From a virus, in IMG/VR virus record IMGVR_UViG_3300034101_002201, positions 1 to 64,000 of that record: a stretch of 64,000 nucleotides of DNA. One strand, written 5' to 3'. Shown in pieces: positions 30,434 to 39,630 of the stretch (within the stretch, counting starts at the first letter, position 1; every line of letters begins with the position of its first letter). Below the pieces are notes generated by a model. The model was given only the letters and a program-made list of their open reading frames with translations, had not been told where the DNA came from and did not search any database. The position numbers were made by a program, and so were the translations under genes.

Positions 30434-31094
30434 CAATCCGAGAAAAAATAAAAAATCTAAACAAGAACCTAAACAAAATGTATTAGTAGCAAAAACAGAA
30501 AATCAAAAAGACTATATTAGATCAATTATTGAAAATGATATAATATTTTGCACAGGACCGTCTGGTACTGGCAAGTCTTTCATTGCCGCTGGCGTTGCAG
30601 CTGAACATTTAATCAAAGATAAAATTGATACTATTATCGTAACACGACCATTAGTTTGCACCGGAAAAGATATTGGTTCTTTACCGGGAGAACTAAATGA
30701 AAAGATAAAACCATATTTACAACCAATGGAAGAGAATCTCAAATATTTTCTTGGCAGAGATAAATTTGGTCTTTATTATAATACTAGAAGAATCAGATTC
30801 GAACCACTAGAAACTATGAGAGGATCTACATTCCATAACGCATATATGATTTTAGATGAGGCACAAAACTGTACATTAGAACAGATTAAAATGTTCATTA
30901 CAAGAATGGGTGAAAAATCTAAAGTCATGATAAACGGTGATACTAAGCAAACTGATTTATATCGTGGTAATGGATTAACGGAGTGTATTCATAAGTTATC
31001 TGGTATAAGTGGTATAGGTATTTGCGGTTTAGATTACCAAGATATACAAAGAAATGGAATATTAGGAGCGGTTTTGTACGCTTTAGAATCTTGA
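30414..31094 (+). CDS. phoH: PhoH-like ATPase
   Basis: 226 residues from a TTG start at 30414 that has a GAGGAG site about 10 bases upstream; no ATG is available nearby. Walker A GPSGTGKS at 48-55, VTRPLVCTGKDIGSLPGEL, and Walker B YMILDEAQNCT are characteristic of PhoH. A P-loop nucleotide hydrolase widespread in phages; possibly RNA-related, role unresolved. Overlaps dut by 20 bases. Confidence 0.93.
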   Translation: MAAAANNNPRKNKKSKQEPKQNVLVAKTENQKDYIRSIIENDIIFCTGPSGTGKSFIAAGVAAEHLIKDKIDTIIVTRPLVCTGKDIGSLPGELNEKIKPYLQPMEENLKYFLGRDKFGLYYNTRRIRFEPLETMRGSTFHNAYMILDEAQNCTLEQIKMFITRMGEKSKVMINGDTKQTDLYRGNGLTECIHKLSGISGIGICGLDYQDIQRNGILGAVLYALES

Positions 31095-31101
31095 GGAAAT
31101 T

Positions 31102-31452
31102 ATGCTATATGATTATATATGTGAGAACTGCGAACATGACATGAAAGACGTTTATCAGTCTATTAAAGATGATTCCTTAGTTACATGTCCAAGTTGTGGA
31201 AAAGATAGCTTACGGAGAGTAATATATGGTGGCATAGCTTCTTTTATGAAAGAACCAAAAACTATCGGCAGTTTAGCAGATAGAAATTGGTCTAAAAAAG
31301 GACATTATGAGAAATCGGAAATAGAGGCTAAGTCAAAGAAATCAATAGACAAGACTTCACACTTTTCTTCTTTTGGTTCTGCATCAAAAAAAGATATTAA
31401 TAAAATGACAGAAGAACAAAAAACTAAATACATTATGACAGGTGAAAAATGA
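31102..31452 (+). CDS. FmdB-type zinc-ribbon protein
   Basis: 116 residues. N-terminal MLYDYICENCEHDMKDVYQSI...VTCPSCGKDSLRRVI is the FmdB/PF09723-like zinc ribbon: CENC and CPSC. The C-terminus is Lys/Ser-rich and probably disordered. FmdB-like proteins are suspected regulators; the phage copy may bind nucleic acid. SD GAGGA. Confidence 0.8.
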   Translation: MLYDYICENCEHDMKDVYQSIKDDSLVTCPSCGKDSLRRVIYGGIASFMKEPKTIGSLADRNWSKKGHYEKSEIEAKSKKSIDKTSHFSSFGSASKKDINKMTEEQKTKYIMTGEK

Positions 31453-31787
31453 AATTCGTTAATTCGTCGCAAGAACTTCAAAATGCTAATACCGATACTA
31501 ATAAAGTATTAGAAATATCCTATAATAAAGTTGGCAAAGCAATCTCTGATGAGAGCGAATTTATTTTCGCAAAATCTGTCTCTTCTGATAGCAATGTTAA
31601 ATATGCTATTCTAGTACATAACAATCAGCCATACGATCCATATGGAGTAGATAGCCATAGGCAATCTAGCCTATCTCTAAAGATTAAACAAGTAAACAAA
31701 GATACATTCAATAATTATATCTCATATCTAAGAACAAAAAATTCTTTATATATGACAAGATCTCAAAGGAGTTTCATAAATGGCTAA
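31449..31787 (+). CDS. Hypothetical protein
   Basis: 112 residues, ATGA overlap with the FmdB gene. Contains FAKSVSSDSNVKYAILVHNNQPYDPYGVDSHRQ. Alpha/beta, no membrane segment. Not recognised. Confidence 0.55.
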   Translation: MKFVNSSQELQNANTDTNKVLEISYNKVGKAISDESEFIFAKSVSSDSNVKYAILVHNNQPYDPYGVDSHRQSSLSLKIKQVNKDTFNNYISYLRTKNSLYMTRSQRSFING

Positions 31788-32082
31788 AACTGGCCCATTA
31801 GGAAAAGCAGAATCTTTTTATGTTGAAGAAAAATATAAGTGTGGTAATACAATTGATCAAATAGCTATTGATCTTGACAGGGCAGTTAGTACTATAGAAA
31901 AATATCTACAAAAGCATAAAATTAAGCCCAAGAATAGCAAAACTATTATAGAAGAACAATTTGTTTATCAAAAGGGATCTACTATAATGACAGAGAACGC
32001 TTCCGCAATGATAGAGCAGAGTAAAAAACCAATTAAACAAAATAGTAACACATGTATAACCAAGATAAAAAATCATGAATAA
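31780..32082 (+). CDS. Small HTH-like protein
   Basis: 100 residues. Residues 8-45 (GKAESFYVEEKYKCGNTIDQIAIDLDRAVSTIEKYLQKHK) read as a helix-turn-helix of resolvase/sigma-region-4 type; the rest is Ser/Asn/Gln-rich. May be a transcriptional accessory factor. Inference from pattern only. Confidence 0.5.
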   Translation: MAKTGPLGKAESFYVEEKYKCGNTIDQIAIDLDRAVSTIEKYLQKHKIKPKNSKTIIEEQFVYQKGSTIMTENASAMIEQSKKPIKQNSNTCITKIKNHE

Positions 32083-32518
32083 TTTTATTAACACTCACGA
32101 AGAATGGCTAGAGCATTTTAGGCACGATATATATAAAATTTGGATTAGGGCAACCCTATCAAATGGGAAAGAATATTATTTACCAGAACATTCAGATTGG
32201 ATGAGATTAAAACCAATCTGTGAAGAAAACAAGCTAAACGTAGAAAAAGTTGGTATACAATACAAAACCCATTTTGTAGAAGTCGATACTACAAATACAG
32301 ATGGTGTTTATATAGTCCAATCTATTTTAGCAACATTTGGATCTCAAGCTAGACAAACTATTACTATAGGCAAAGTATATGGTAATAATGTAAAAAAAGA
32401 TATCTGGATTACACCAGAGTTATTAAAAGAATTTGAAGAAGAATCTAATATTGAATCATGTTTTGAACAAGCAATAATATACAATTATGACAAAAAAGAG
32501 CAAGCCAGAACTATTTAA
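32075..32518 (+). CDS. Hypothetical protein
   Basis: 147 residues. Starts MNNFINTHEEWLEHFRHDIYKIWIRATLSNGKEYYLP; then alpha/beta elements with GVYIVQSILATFGSQARQTITIGKVYG. No motifs known to me. Overlaps both neighbours. Confidence 0.55.
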   Translation: MNNFINTHEEWLEHFRHDIYKIWIRATLSNGKEYYLPEHSDWMRLKPICEENKLNVEKVGIQYKTHFVEVDTTNTDGVYIVQSILATFGSQARQTITIGKVYGNNVKKDIWITPELLKEFEEESNIESCFEQAIIYNYDKKEQARTI

Positions 32519-33002
32519 CCAGCAATATCAAAAAGAATGGTCAGAAACTCACAAATACAAGCACATTCATACTGGTGAATATTGCACATTTGAAGCGTAT
32601 GTTGCCGAATATATAGTTTTGAGAAGATCAGAGAAATTGAATCTTGGCAAACCTTCATATAAATTTTGGACCAAGGGGGATCCTCTCCACTGGTTATGGA
32701 AAAAACAACATGGTGCCGCTGTTCAACTCAAAAAGAAATATAGTGAAGAAGCTATATTACAAGCTATAAAATCAAAAGACTTTGATAAACTATTGGTACT
32801 TGGGATACAAAATGGTCGTGGATATAAAATTAATCCAGAAGCCGAAAAAGTAGTTGCAAAATATCAAAATAAGATTGAAGAAGAACAAAATAAACCTAAA
32901 GTCAATCTTGAAGTCAAAGAAGAAAATACGCCGCTTGAAACTAGATCGTCTAGTGGCTATAATACAAAAAGGACAACTTTGAACCAATTGAGGAATTTAT
33001 GA
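32487..33002 (+). CDS. Hypothetical protein in recombination operon
   Basis: 171 residues. The first 80 residues are Trp/Tyr/His-rich and basic (YQKEWSETHKYKHIHTGEYCTFEAYVAEYIVLRR, KFWTKGDPLHWLWKKQH), then a charged helical tail. The stop overlaps the RecA-like start. A DNA-related role is plausible from context but no motif proves it. Confidence 0.55.
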   Translation: MTKKSKPELFNQQYQKEWSETHKYKHIHTGEYCTFEAYVAEYIVLRRSEKLNLGKPSYKFWTKGDPLHWLWKKQHGAAVQLKKKYSEEAILQAIKSKDFDKLLVLGIQNGRGYKINPEAEKVVAKYQNKIEEEQNKPKVNLEVKEENTPLETRSSSGYNTKRTTLNQLRNL

Positions 33003-34105
33003 GCAAAACCAAGAAGATAACGGGCAAGTTTGCAGAAGATTCGGTCAGCAATTCCATAGTAAGCAAATATGGAGATGTTGTTAGGAGTGGAACAGAAGTT
33101 CTTCAGAATATAAATAGTCTTGGTGTTATAGGCATATCTCCAGCCCTTGATATTGCTTTGGGTGGCGGATTAAGAGAGGGGTCTGTTGTAGTAATGACAG
33201 GAGATCCAAAGAGCGGAAAGACCACCACAGCCTTGCACTTTGCCGCCAAATGTCAAAAGCTTAGTAAGAGAATCATTTATATAAATACAGAAGGCAGACT
33301 ATCTAAGCAGAACTTTGATGGTATAAAAGGTCTAGAACCAGATAATATCATAATTATAGAATCAACAGACGAGAGGGTTCTATCAGCAGAAGACTTCCTA
33401 AATATTATTGAGTTTTATATTAACAATGATCCCGGTTGTCTAATCATCACTGACTCATTATCTAATATGGTTCCAGCGTGTGAATTAGAGGGAGAAGTGA
33501 GAACTGGGGTAAGAAATGCTTTGCCTAGATTACTCTCAATGTTTTTCAAACGTATTAGTGGTACGCTTATGAAGAATAAGACTATACTAATTTGTATTAC
33601 TCACAACATTGCTAATACTGGCGGATCTCCATATGCACCACAAAAGATGGCAGACTGTGGAAACATGTTACAATATCAAGCCGGTACAAATATGGTAATT
33701 ACTCATCGCGGAAAATGGCAAGTACCAAAGGATACCGGTGTTCATGTTGGTCAAATAGCCAACTGGGTAATAAAAACATCAACTGCTGGCGGTAGGCCAA
33801 ATAGCACAGCAGAAAGTTGGATCAAGTATGGGGTTGGTGTTGACGAAGTACAAGAAGTTGTTCAGATTGCTTGCGAATTTAGACTTATAAAAGCTTCTGG
33901 AGCTTGGTATACTATACAGTGTGCCGTAGATGATCCCACTGACCCAATCATTAGCAAAACTTTACAAGATAATAATATTGGCAATACTTCAGAAGAGATA
34001 GAAAGATTTTTTAAGTTTCAAGGCGTAAATAATGTTTCTGAGTTTTTGAATAATAATCCATCTATTGCTGAATTCATCTATAGTAAAATTAAGGAGTTGC
34101 ATTGA
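32999..34105 (+). CDS. RecA/UvsX-type recombinase
   Basis: 368 residues. Walker A GDPKSGKTT at 68-76, Walker B LIITDSLSNMVP, and ICITHNIANT in the place of the RecA L2/Q region. SPALDIALGGGLREGSVVVMTG is the usual RecA-core entry. Catalyses strand exchange; used for recombination-dependent replication and repair. Lacks the long acidic RecA C-terminus. Next genes encode a nuclease, a helical protein and a zinc protein that may be recombination accessories. Confidence 0.92.
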   Translation: MSKTKKITGKFAEDSVSNSIVSKYGDVVRSGTEVLQNINSLGVIGISPALDIALGGGLREGSVVVMTGDPKSGKTTTALHFAAKCQKLSKRIIYINTEGRLSKQNFDGIKGLEPDNIIIIESTDERVLSAEDFLNIIEFYINNDPGCLIITDSLSNMVPACELEGEVRTGVRNALPRLLSMFFKRISGTLMKNKTILICITHNIANTGGSPYAPQKMADCGNMLQYQAGTNMVITHRGKWQVPKDTGVHVGQIANWVIKTSTAGGRPNSTAESWIKYGVGVDEVQEVVQIACEFRLIKASGAWYTIQCAVDDPTDPIISKTLQDNNIGNTSEEIERFFKFQGVNNVSEFLNNNPSIAEFIYSKIKELH

Positions 34106-34524
34106 AAGTATCCGGCATAAATGGAAAAGAATATGTATGGAATTTAACTGGATACGATGTCTTTAATGACGATGCTCGTAAAAGATCTAAATACCATATA
34201 CGTGCTAGAAATATCTTAAAAGAGATATACAATAGCTATAGAATATTAGAAGAAGTAAAGCTGCCGGGAAGCACAGCACTACACAGAAAATCTGTTCTGT
34301 ACCTTGACTTTTACATTCCTTCTATTAAACTGGGGGTTGAGGTTCATGGAGAGCAGCATTATGAATATAATCCATTTTTTCATAAGAGCAAAGCAGACTT
34401 CATAAAAGGTCAGGTGCGTGACGATGATAAGATAAGTTGGTGTGAGTTGAATGGAATTGAGTTAATAACCCTAAAATATTCAGAAAGTGATGATGAGTGG
34501 CGAAAAAGAATTAAAGGCATCTGA
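34102..34524 (+). CDS. PD-(D/E)XK / Vsr-like endonuclease
   Basis: 140 residues from a TTG start overlapping the recombinase stop. YLDFYIPSIKLGVEVHGEQHYE carries an Asp...Glu-x-His-Gly...His pattern typical of DUF559/Vsr-like (EDxHD) nucleases, followed by WCELNGIELITLKYSE. Given its position it may process recombination or mismatch structures, or be a descendant of a homing enzyme. Confidence 0.75.
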   Translation: MKVSGINGKEYVWNLTGYDVFNDDARKRSKYHIRARNILKEIYNSYRILEEVKLPGSTALHRKSVLYLDFYIPSIKLGVEVHGEQHYEYNPFFHKSKADFIKGQVRDDDKISWCELNGIELITLKYSESDDEWRKRIKGI

Positions 34525-34969
34525 CAAGTTAGCAGAATATATAGCATCAATTAATGATTATATAAATCTAACTAATACCAAGTTTTCATCTTTTAGAGAA
34601 GAGTACTTAGTTGTTGCAGATATGTCCTCTGAACAACTGAGGAAACTTACACAAGTAGAACTCTTTGATGCCGCGTATCTTCTATATGGATATGCAACAT
34701 ATATTCAAGATGAAATAAGTAAAAACAAAGTTGCATTAAACTGGTGCAATGATCAAATGGAAAAACTGATTGTTAAAAATAGTCAAGAATTTGGTCAATA
34801 TACCAAACATGAATCTAAGAAACATATACTAGCAAATACAAATTCTTATGCAGCTTCTCTAGAAAATATGAGAGAAGTAGCAGAAGCTAGATTGCAATCG
34901 CTAGATGGTAAAGTGTTTGAATTAAAAAGAAAAGCAGATATACTACTTGAGAAAGGTAAACGATCATGA
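34487..34969 (+). CDS. Helical protein, possible UvsY-like mediator
   Basis: 160 residues; alternate ATG starts at 34490/34493. Almost all helical; the central region LFDAAYLLYGYATYIQDEISKNKVALNWCNDQMEKLI is followed by HESKKHILANTNSYAASLENMREVAEARLQSLDGKVFELKRKADILLEKGKR. The layout (paired helices, Lys cluster, C-terminal helix) and position after the RecA-like gene recall UvsY, the T4 mediator that loads UvsX. Sequence identity is not obvious, so this is a hypothesis. Confidence 0.45.
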   Translation: MMMSGEKELKASDKLAEYIASINDYINLTNTKFSSFREEYLVVADMSSEQLRKLTQVELFDAAYLLYGYATYIQDEISKNKVALNWCNDQMEKLIVKNSQEFGQYTKHESKKHILANTNSYAASLENMREVAEARLQSLDGKVFELKRKADILLEKGKRS

Positions 34970-35385
34970 GTATGAATGATTTCATAAACATGCTTAACGA
35001 TGAGCAAAAACAAGCCCTATTAAAAGCACTTGTTGGAGATAGTCCCACCGTTGCAAGCGTTCCAGTAGAAGTAAAAAAAGAAAGTATCAAGCAAATACAG
35101 TCTTCAACGCCAACTGCCAGCGTCAAAGAAGATTTTACAATGTACAGGCAGGACGATAATTCCAATGTAAGGAGAAAGGAACCAGTGAGAGCTAGAAAGA
35201 ATGAATGGCAAGATACAGGAGAATCTCGGGACATAGAAACTCCACAATTTGAACGTACTCCACGTAAGCGTCAACCATATAAAAAGATAGAAGTTGAATG
35301 CCACGCTTGTGGGAAAACCTTCAAAGAAGACCCTAAGTGTATTCATGGCGACTATTATAGATGTAATAGGTGTACTGGTAAATAA
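34966..35385 (+). CDS. Zinc-ribbon protein
   Basis: 139 residues. N-terminal helix (MSMNDFINMLNDEQKQALLKALVGD), a long charged, Arg/Lys-rich linker, and a C-terminal Cys cluster: CHACGKTF...CIHGDYYRCNRCTGK. Ends one base before the helicase start. Probably binds DNA/RNA within the replication operon; unknown precisely. Confidence 0.6.
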   Translation: MSMNDFINMLNDEQKQALLKALVGDSPTVASVPVEVKKESIKQIQSSTPTASVKEDFTMYRQDDNSNVRRKEPVRARKNEWQDTGESRDIETPQFERTPRKRQPYKKIEVECHACGKTFKEDPKCIHGDYYRCNRCTGK

Positions 35386-35386
35386 C

Positions 35387-36853
35387 ATGGAAGTCAAACT
35401 AACTGATATTGGATCAGAAAGAGCCGTTTTAGCTGGACTATTGCAGCATGGCATAGATGGATATGTAGCTATATCTGATGTAGTGAGTCAAGATACATTC
35501 GGGCATTTGAACAATCAAATATTGTTTAAGTGCATTGAAAAGGTTATTCTCAACGACCAGAAAGTAGATATACCATCAATACTGTCCGCAGCAGATCAGT
35601 TAAATCTTTCTGAAAGCATAAATACAGATCAAGAGTTGAAGTACATAAAGTCTTTAATGGACTTCCCGATCAATAAAGATAATGTTTTTAGCTTTGCCAT
35701 ACAGATGAAGAAGTTTGAGTTTGCACGTAAGATAAAAGGTCTTACCGCAAAAATCCATAAAGATGTAGATAATGTTACTGGTGCTGAGTCTATAAATGAG
35801 ATTATACAAATACTTGAGAATCCAGTTACTGACTTCTTGAGAGAAGATGATAGCGGGGATCTTCCAGAAAAGATTGGCAAGGATGCTAAAGATTACATAC
35901 AGTTTCTGGAAGATAATAAGTGTGACATTATAGGCATTCCAACTGGCTTCAATAAGTATGATGAAGCAATTGGTGGTGGATTACGAAGGAAGTGTGTTGA
36001 TTTAATATCAGCACGACCAAAGGTTGGAAAAAGCGTATTCGCTGATAATGTAGCATTAAATGTATCTTCTGGTGGCGTTCCAGTATTGATGCTAGATACG
36101 GAAATGAGCAAGGAAGATCACTTAAATAGGTTATTAGCAAACATCAGTGGAGTACCGATCAACGAAGTAGCTACTGGTAAATTTACAGAAGACGAAGAAA
36201 AACGAAACAGGGTAATGGAAGCAATTGAAAAGATTGAGTCTATACCTTATAGTTATGTTAGCGTGGCTGGAAAACCATTTGAGCAAATACTTAACCTAAT
36301 TAAGCGATGGGTTATGCAAGAGGTCAAAATGGGGGACAATGGCAAGACAAATAACTGTTTGATTATATATGATTACCTTAAGTTGATGTCATCTACTTCT
36401 ATTACTAATAATATACAAGAATACCAAGCACTTGGTTTTCAAATTACGTCGCTACATAATCTTTGCGTCAAGCTTGACATACCATGCTTGTCCTTTGTAC
36501 AATTGAACCGTGACGGCATAACAAAAGAAAGCACAGACGCTGTTTCTGGATCAGATAGATTGATTTGGCTATGTACGTCATTTAGCATATTCAAAATCAA
36601 GTCTCCAGAAGAACTAGCAGAAGATGGACCAAATGCTGGAAATAGAAAGCTTGTGCCAATTGTTTCAAGGCATGGTGGAGGTTTGGATGATGGTGATTAT
36701 ATTAACATGGTAATGCAGGGATCTCATGCCAAGTTAAGAGAATTGAAAACACGCAATGAATTTAAGAATCAGCCAATTGGAGATACTGGTATGGTGAATC
36801 AAAATACATTAGATAAGCTAAAAATTAATGGACTTGCAGAAGATCAAGAATAG
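35387..36853 (+). CDS. dnaB: Replicative DNA helicase (DnaB/gp41 type)
   Basis: 488 residues from ATG 35387; an upstream extension to 35294 lies in the zinc-ribbon gene and is rejected. N-terminal domain to about residue 155 (DIGSERAVLAGLLQH), then TGFNKYDEAIGGGLRRKCVDLISARPKVGKS with Walker A at 209-216, LMLDTEMSK, NNCLIIYDYLKLM as Walker B, and SFVQLNRDGI...SGSDRL sensor. Unwinds DNA 5' to 3' as a hexamer ahead of the polymerase. Overlaps the primase by 26 bases. Confidence 0.93.
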   Translation: MEVKLTDIGSERAVLAGLLQHGIDGYVAISDVVSQDTFGHLNNQILFKCIEKVILNDQKVDIPSILSAADQLNLSESINTDQELKYIKSLMDFPINKDNVFSFAIQMKKFEFARKIKGLTAKIHKDVDNVTGAESINEIIQILENPVTDFLREDDSGDLPEKIGKDAKDYIQFLEDNKCDIIGIPTGFNKYDEAIGGGLRRKCVDLISARPKVGKSVFADNVALNVSSGGVPVLMLDTEMSKEDHLNRLLANISGVPINEVATGKFTEDEEKRNRVMEAIEKIESIPYSYVSVAGKPFEQILNLIKRWVMQEVKMGDNGKTNNCLIIYDYLKLMSSTSITNNIQEYQALGFQITSLHNLCVKLDIPCLSFVQLNRDGITKESTDAVSGSDRLIWLCTSFSIFKIKSPEELAEDGPNAGNRKLVPIVSRHGGGLDDGDYINMVMQGSHAKLRELKTRNEFKNQPIGDTGMVNQNTLDKLKINGLAEDQE

Positions 36854-37868
36854 TCTTAACGAGCAGTCAGAAGAAGTATTCTCAAAACTAGGTATGAAAT
36901 ACGAAGTTTTAGGGGATAACATCTATTGTAATTGTCCTGTTCATGAAGGCAGCGACAACCCAAGAGCATTTTCATTCTCTAAAGATAAAGGTATATGGAA
37001 ATGTTGGACTAGAGATTGTCAGCAACAATATAGGAATGACATATTTGGAGTTATAAGAGGATCACTTTCAAAGGAGAGCGGAATAGAGGCTGAATTTTCT
37101 GATGCTCTAAAGTGGGCGTGTAATTTTCTAGGCATCAAAAAGGGCAGAAGTTCATCTCAAAAACCAACTGTAAAAGAACCAGTAAAAGAAGATGACTTCA
37201 GTAAACTAGTAAATACAATAAACTCTAGTATCAAGTTAGATGATAACTATCCAGCAATTGAAATAGAAGAATGTGTAAAAACGCCATCACAATATTTCAT
37301 ATCAAGGGGATTCAAGCCAGAAACTTTAATACATTTTGGCGTTGGAGATTGTTATGATCGTGGATCAAAATTACATGAAAGATCTATTATACCTATACAT
37401 AATGATTCTGGTGACAAAGTAATAGCTTGTATCGCAAGATCTATAAAAGACTATAGAAGTCCAAAATTTCTTCTAGATCCAAAGGGATTTGACAAGAGAT
37501 ATTTTTTTTATAACTATCATCGTGCCATAGAGGGTGTGAAACAAACATCATCATTATTTCTAGTAGAAGGACAAGGCGATGTTTGGAGATTATATGAAGC
37601 TGGTATTACTCAATCAATGAGTATTTTTGGTAGGAGTCTTAGTAAAGAACAAGAACTAAAACTGTCTAAAATGCCTCTAACGCATATAATAGTCTTACTA
37701 GACAACGATCAAGCCGGTCGAGAGGCAAAGGTTCAACTCCAGAGACAATTGGGTAGAATGTATAAGTTATCTTTCCCCAAGATACCAACCAAAGACGTTG
37801 GCGAGATGAGAGTCGAACAAGTAAAAAATATTATCATACCACAGGTTAGAGGAATAATAAATGGTTAA
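36828..37868 (+). CDS. dnaG: DNA primase (DnaG type)
   Basis: 346 residues. N-terminal zinc-binding region CNCPVHEGSDN...WKCWTRDC (about residues 34-65), a linker, and a TOPRIM catalytic core: LFLVEGQGDVWRLYEAG with the acidic Glu, and IIVLLDNDQAGREAK with the DxD. Synthesises RNA primers with the DnaB-like helicase. Lacks a helicase-binding C-terminal domain of full DnaG. Start overlaps the helicase end. Confidence 0.92.
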   Translation: MDLQKIKNSLNEQSEEVFSKLGMKYEVLGDNIYCNCPVHEGSDNPRAFSFSKDKGIWKCWTRDCQQQYRNDIFGVIRGSLSKESGIEAEFSDALKWACNFLGIKKGRSSSQKPTVKEPVKEDDFSKLVNTINSSIKLDDNYPAIEIEECVKTPSQYFISRGFKPETLIHFGVGDCYDRGSKLHERSIIPIHNDSGDKVIACIARSIKDYRSPKFLLDPKGFDKRYFFYNYHRAIEGVKQTSSLFLVEGQGDVWRLYEAGITQSMSIFGRSLSKEQELKLSKMPLTHIIVLLDNDQAGREAKVQLQRQLGRMYKLSFPKIPTKDVGEMRVEQVKNIIIPQVRGIING

Positions 37869-38601
37869 AATTATTGGTATTTCTGGTAGAAAACAATCTG
37901 GAAAAAATACTGTAGCAAATTACATTAATGGTCAGGTTTTAAAAGAAAGATCTATGATAAATGACTTTGCTATTGGCAATGATGGAAATTTACTAATAAA
38001 TACTCAGGATATAACTGGAACAAGTGGATATGGAATTTTTGACGTTACCAGAAAAGACAATGTTTTTATTGACTATGCTGAAAGAGAATTATGGCCTTAT
38101 ATAAAAGTATATCATTTTGCCGACTACCTAAAAGATATGTGCGTTAATTTATTTGGACTCAATTCTAAGAATGTATATGGCAATGATGATCAAAAGAATG
38201 AATTTACGCCATTCTTATGGGAAGATATGCCAACAGAAACAAATAAAATTGGATATATGACCCACAGGGAGTTTTTAGAGTACTTTGGGACTAAAATAAT
38301 AAGAAGAGTAAAATCAGACGCTTGGGTATATGCAACAATCAACAAAATACTAAATGAAGGTTCTCAGTTGGCTATTGTTCCAGATGTTAGATTTCCAAAC
38401 GAAGTCAAGGCTATTAAAGACAATGGTGGAATTGTTATAAGATTAAGTAGAAATATATTCAATAGCGATTCTGAATCGGAGTCATCGTTAGATAGTGATA
38501 AATTTGATTGGCACAATTTTGATCACGTTGTTGATAATCACAATATGACACTAGAAGTTCTATGCGATGAACTTAAAAACAATACTTTTTGGAGAATTTA
38601 A
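37861..38601 (+). CDS. Deoxynucleoside monophosphate kinase-like protein
   Basis: 246 residues. P-loop GRKQSGKNT at 9-17; VYHFADYLKDMCVNLFGL, MTHREFLEYFGTKIIRR and AIVPDVRFPNEVKAIKDNGGIVIRL follow, an arrangement like T4 gp1 dNMP kinase. It would phosphorylate dNMPs to dNDPs, linking ThyX/dCMP deaminase products to dNTPs. Overlaps the primase by 8 bases. Confidence 0.8.
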   Translation: MVKIIGISGRKQSGKNTVANYINGQVLKERSMINDFAIGNDGNLLINTQDITGTSGYGIFDVTRKDNVFIDYAERELWPYIKVYHFADYLKDMCVNLFGLNSKNVYGNDDQKNEFTPFLWEDMPTETNKIGYMTHREFLEYFGTKIIRRVKSDAWVYATINKILNEGSQLAIVPDVRFPNEVKAIKDNGGIVIRLSRNIFNSDSESESSLDSDKFDWHNFDHVVDNHNMTLEVLCDELKNNTFWRI

Positions 38602-39621
38602 ATGTTAGTAACCTATATACGATCTTCTAGTTATAATAATTATGCGTACTGTCAGATGCAGTACTTTATAACATATGTGCTGGGACATCAACCCGACAGT
38701 GGGAAAAAAGCTGAACTAGGGACAATAGTTCATAAGGTTATGGAAGCATTAGCCCAACTTAAAAAGTACCAACAAGATAATCCTAAGAAAGCAACATTAA
38801 CAATAGAAGACGATGCCTTAAAAACAGTATCTGTCAAAAAAAATGATTTTCTTAAAAGCTCTACTGTGGAAAATTTGCTATCCAGAAGTTTTGATTTTTA
38901 TACTGGTGGATCTAAGCACACTTTTACTAAAAGCGATAAAGATTTGTGCTTAAAGCTTGTTTGGGATACATTAAAATATAACGACGGGCAGTTTGATCCT
39001 AGGCTTAGAAAGATAGTTGCAGCAGAACCTCATTTTGATATACCGATTGATGAAGATTGGGCTTTTTACGAATACGAAGTAAATGGTCAAAAGGTGAAGG
39101 GGCAATTAGCAATTAAGGGTACAATTGACTTAGTAACAGAAACAGAAGAAGGTATTATTGAAGTAATTGATTGGAAGACAGGTCGTAGGCTGGATTGGGC
39201 TACGGGTGAGGAAAAAACATATGGAAAATTATGTTCAGACCCTCAGTTATTGCTATATAATTATGCAATTTCTAAGCTTTTCCCACAATATAAGCAGTCA
39301 ATAATGAGCATCTTTTTTATTAAGGATGGTGGTCCATTTTCCATGTGTTTTGACAAAGCTGATGAAAAAAGATTTTTGGAGATGCTAAAGGAAAGATTCC
39401 TAGACATTAAAAATAATGAAAAACCACAGCCAATTTCACCAAATAGAGAAAATTGGAAATGTACCAAATTGTGCCATTATTGCAAAAATAACTGGCCGGG
39501 AACAGAAACCAACATGTGTATATATATAGAGAATAGCATCAAAACCAAAGGTATGGAAACTACAATTGATAACTGTACAAAAGAAGGATTTCAGATAGGG
39601 TTTTATTCAGCACCCGGATAA
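38602..39621 (+). CDS. RecB/Cas4-like PD-(D/E)XK exonuclease with Cys cluster
   Basis: 339 residues. N-terminal SYNNYAYCQMQYFITYVLG and LGTIVHKVMEALAQL, then nuclease core IKGTIDLVTETEEGIIEVIDWKTGR (D...E-x-K), QLLLYNYAI, and a C-terminal CTKLCHYCKNNW...C. The four cysteines resemble the iron-sulfur cluster of AddB/Cas4-type nucleases. Degrades or resects DNA ends. Adjacent to replication genes. Confidence 0.88.
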   Translation: MLVTYIRSSSYNNYAYCQMQYFITYVLGHQPDSGKKAELGTIVHKVMEALAQLKKYQQDNPKKATLTIEDDALKTVSVKKNDFLKSSTVENLLSRSFDFYTGGSKHTFTKSDKDLCLKLVWDTLKYNDGQFDPRLRKIVAAEPHFDIPIDEDWAFYEYEVNGQKVKGQLAIKGTIDLVTETEEGIIEVIDWKTGRRLDWATGEEKTYGKLCSDPQLLLYNYAISKLFPQYKQSIMSIFFIKDGGPFSMCFDKADEKRFLEMLKERFLDIKNNEKPQPISPNRENWKCTKLCHYCKNNWPGTETNMCIYIENSIKTKGMETTIDNCTKEGFQIGFYSAPG

Positions 39622-39630
39622 AGGAAAAAT

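Noticed and set aside
39514-39526. GTGTATATATA copy near 39514 as a late promoter
   Set aside because: It lies deep within the RecB/Cas4-like coding region and about 110 bases upstream of the next start; treated as a chance match in AT-rich sequence.
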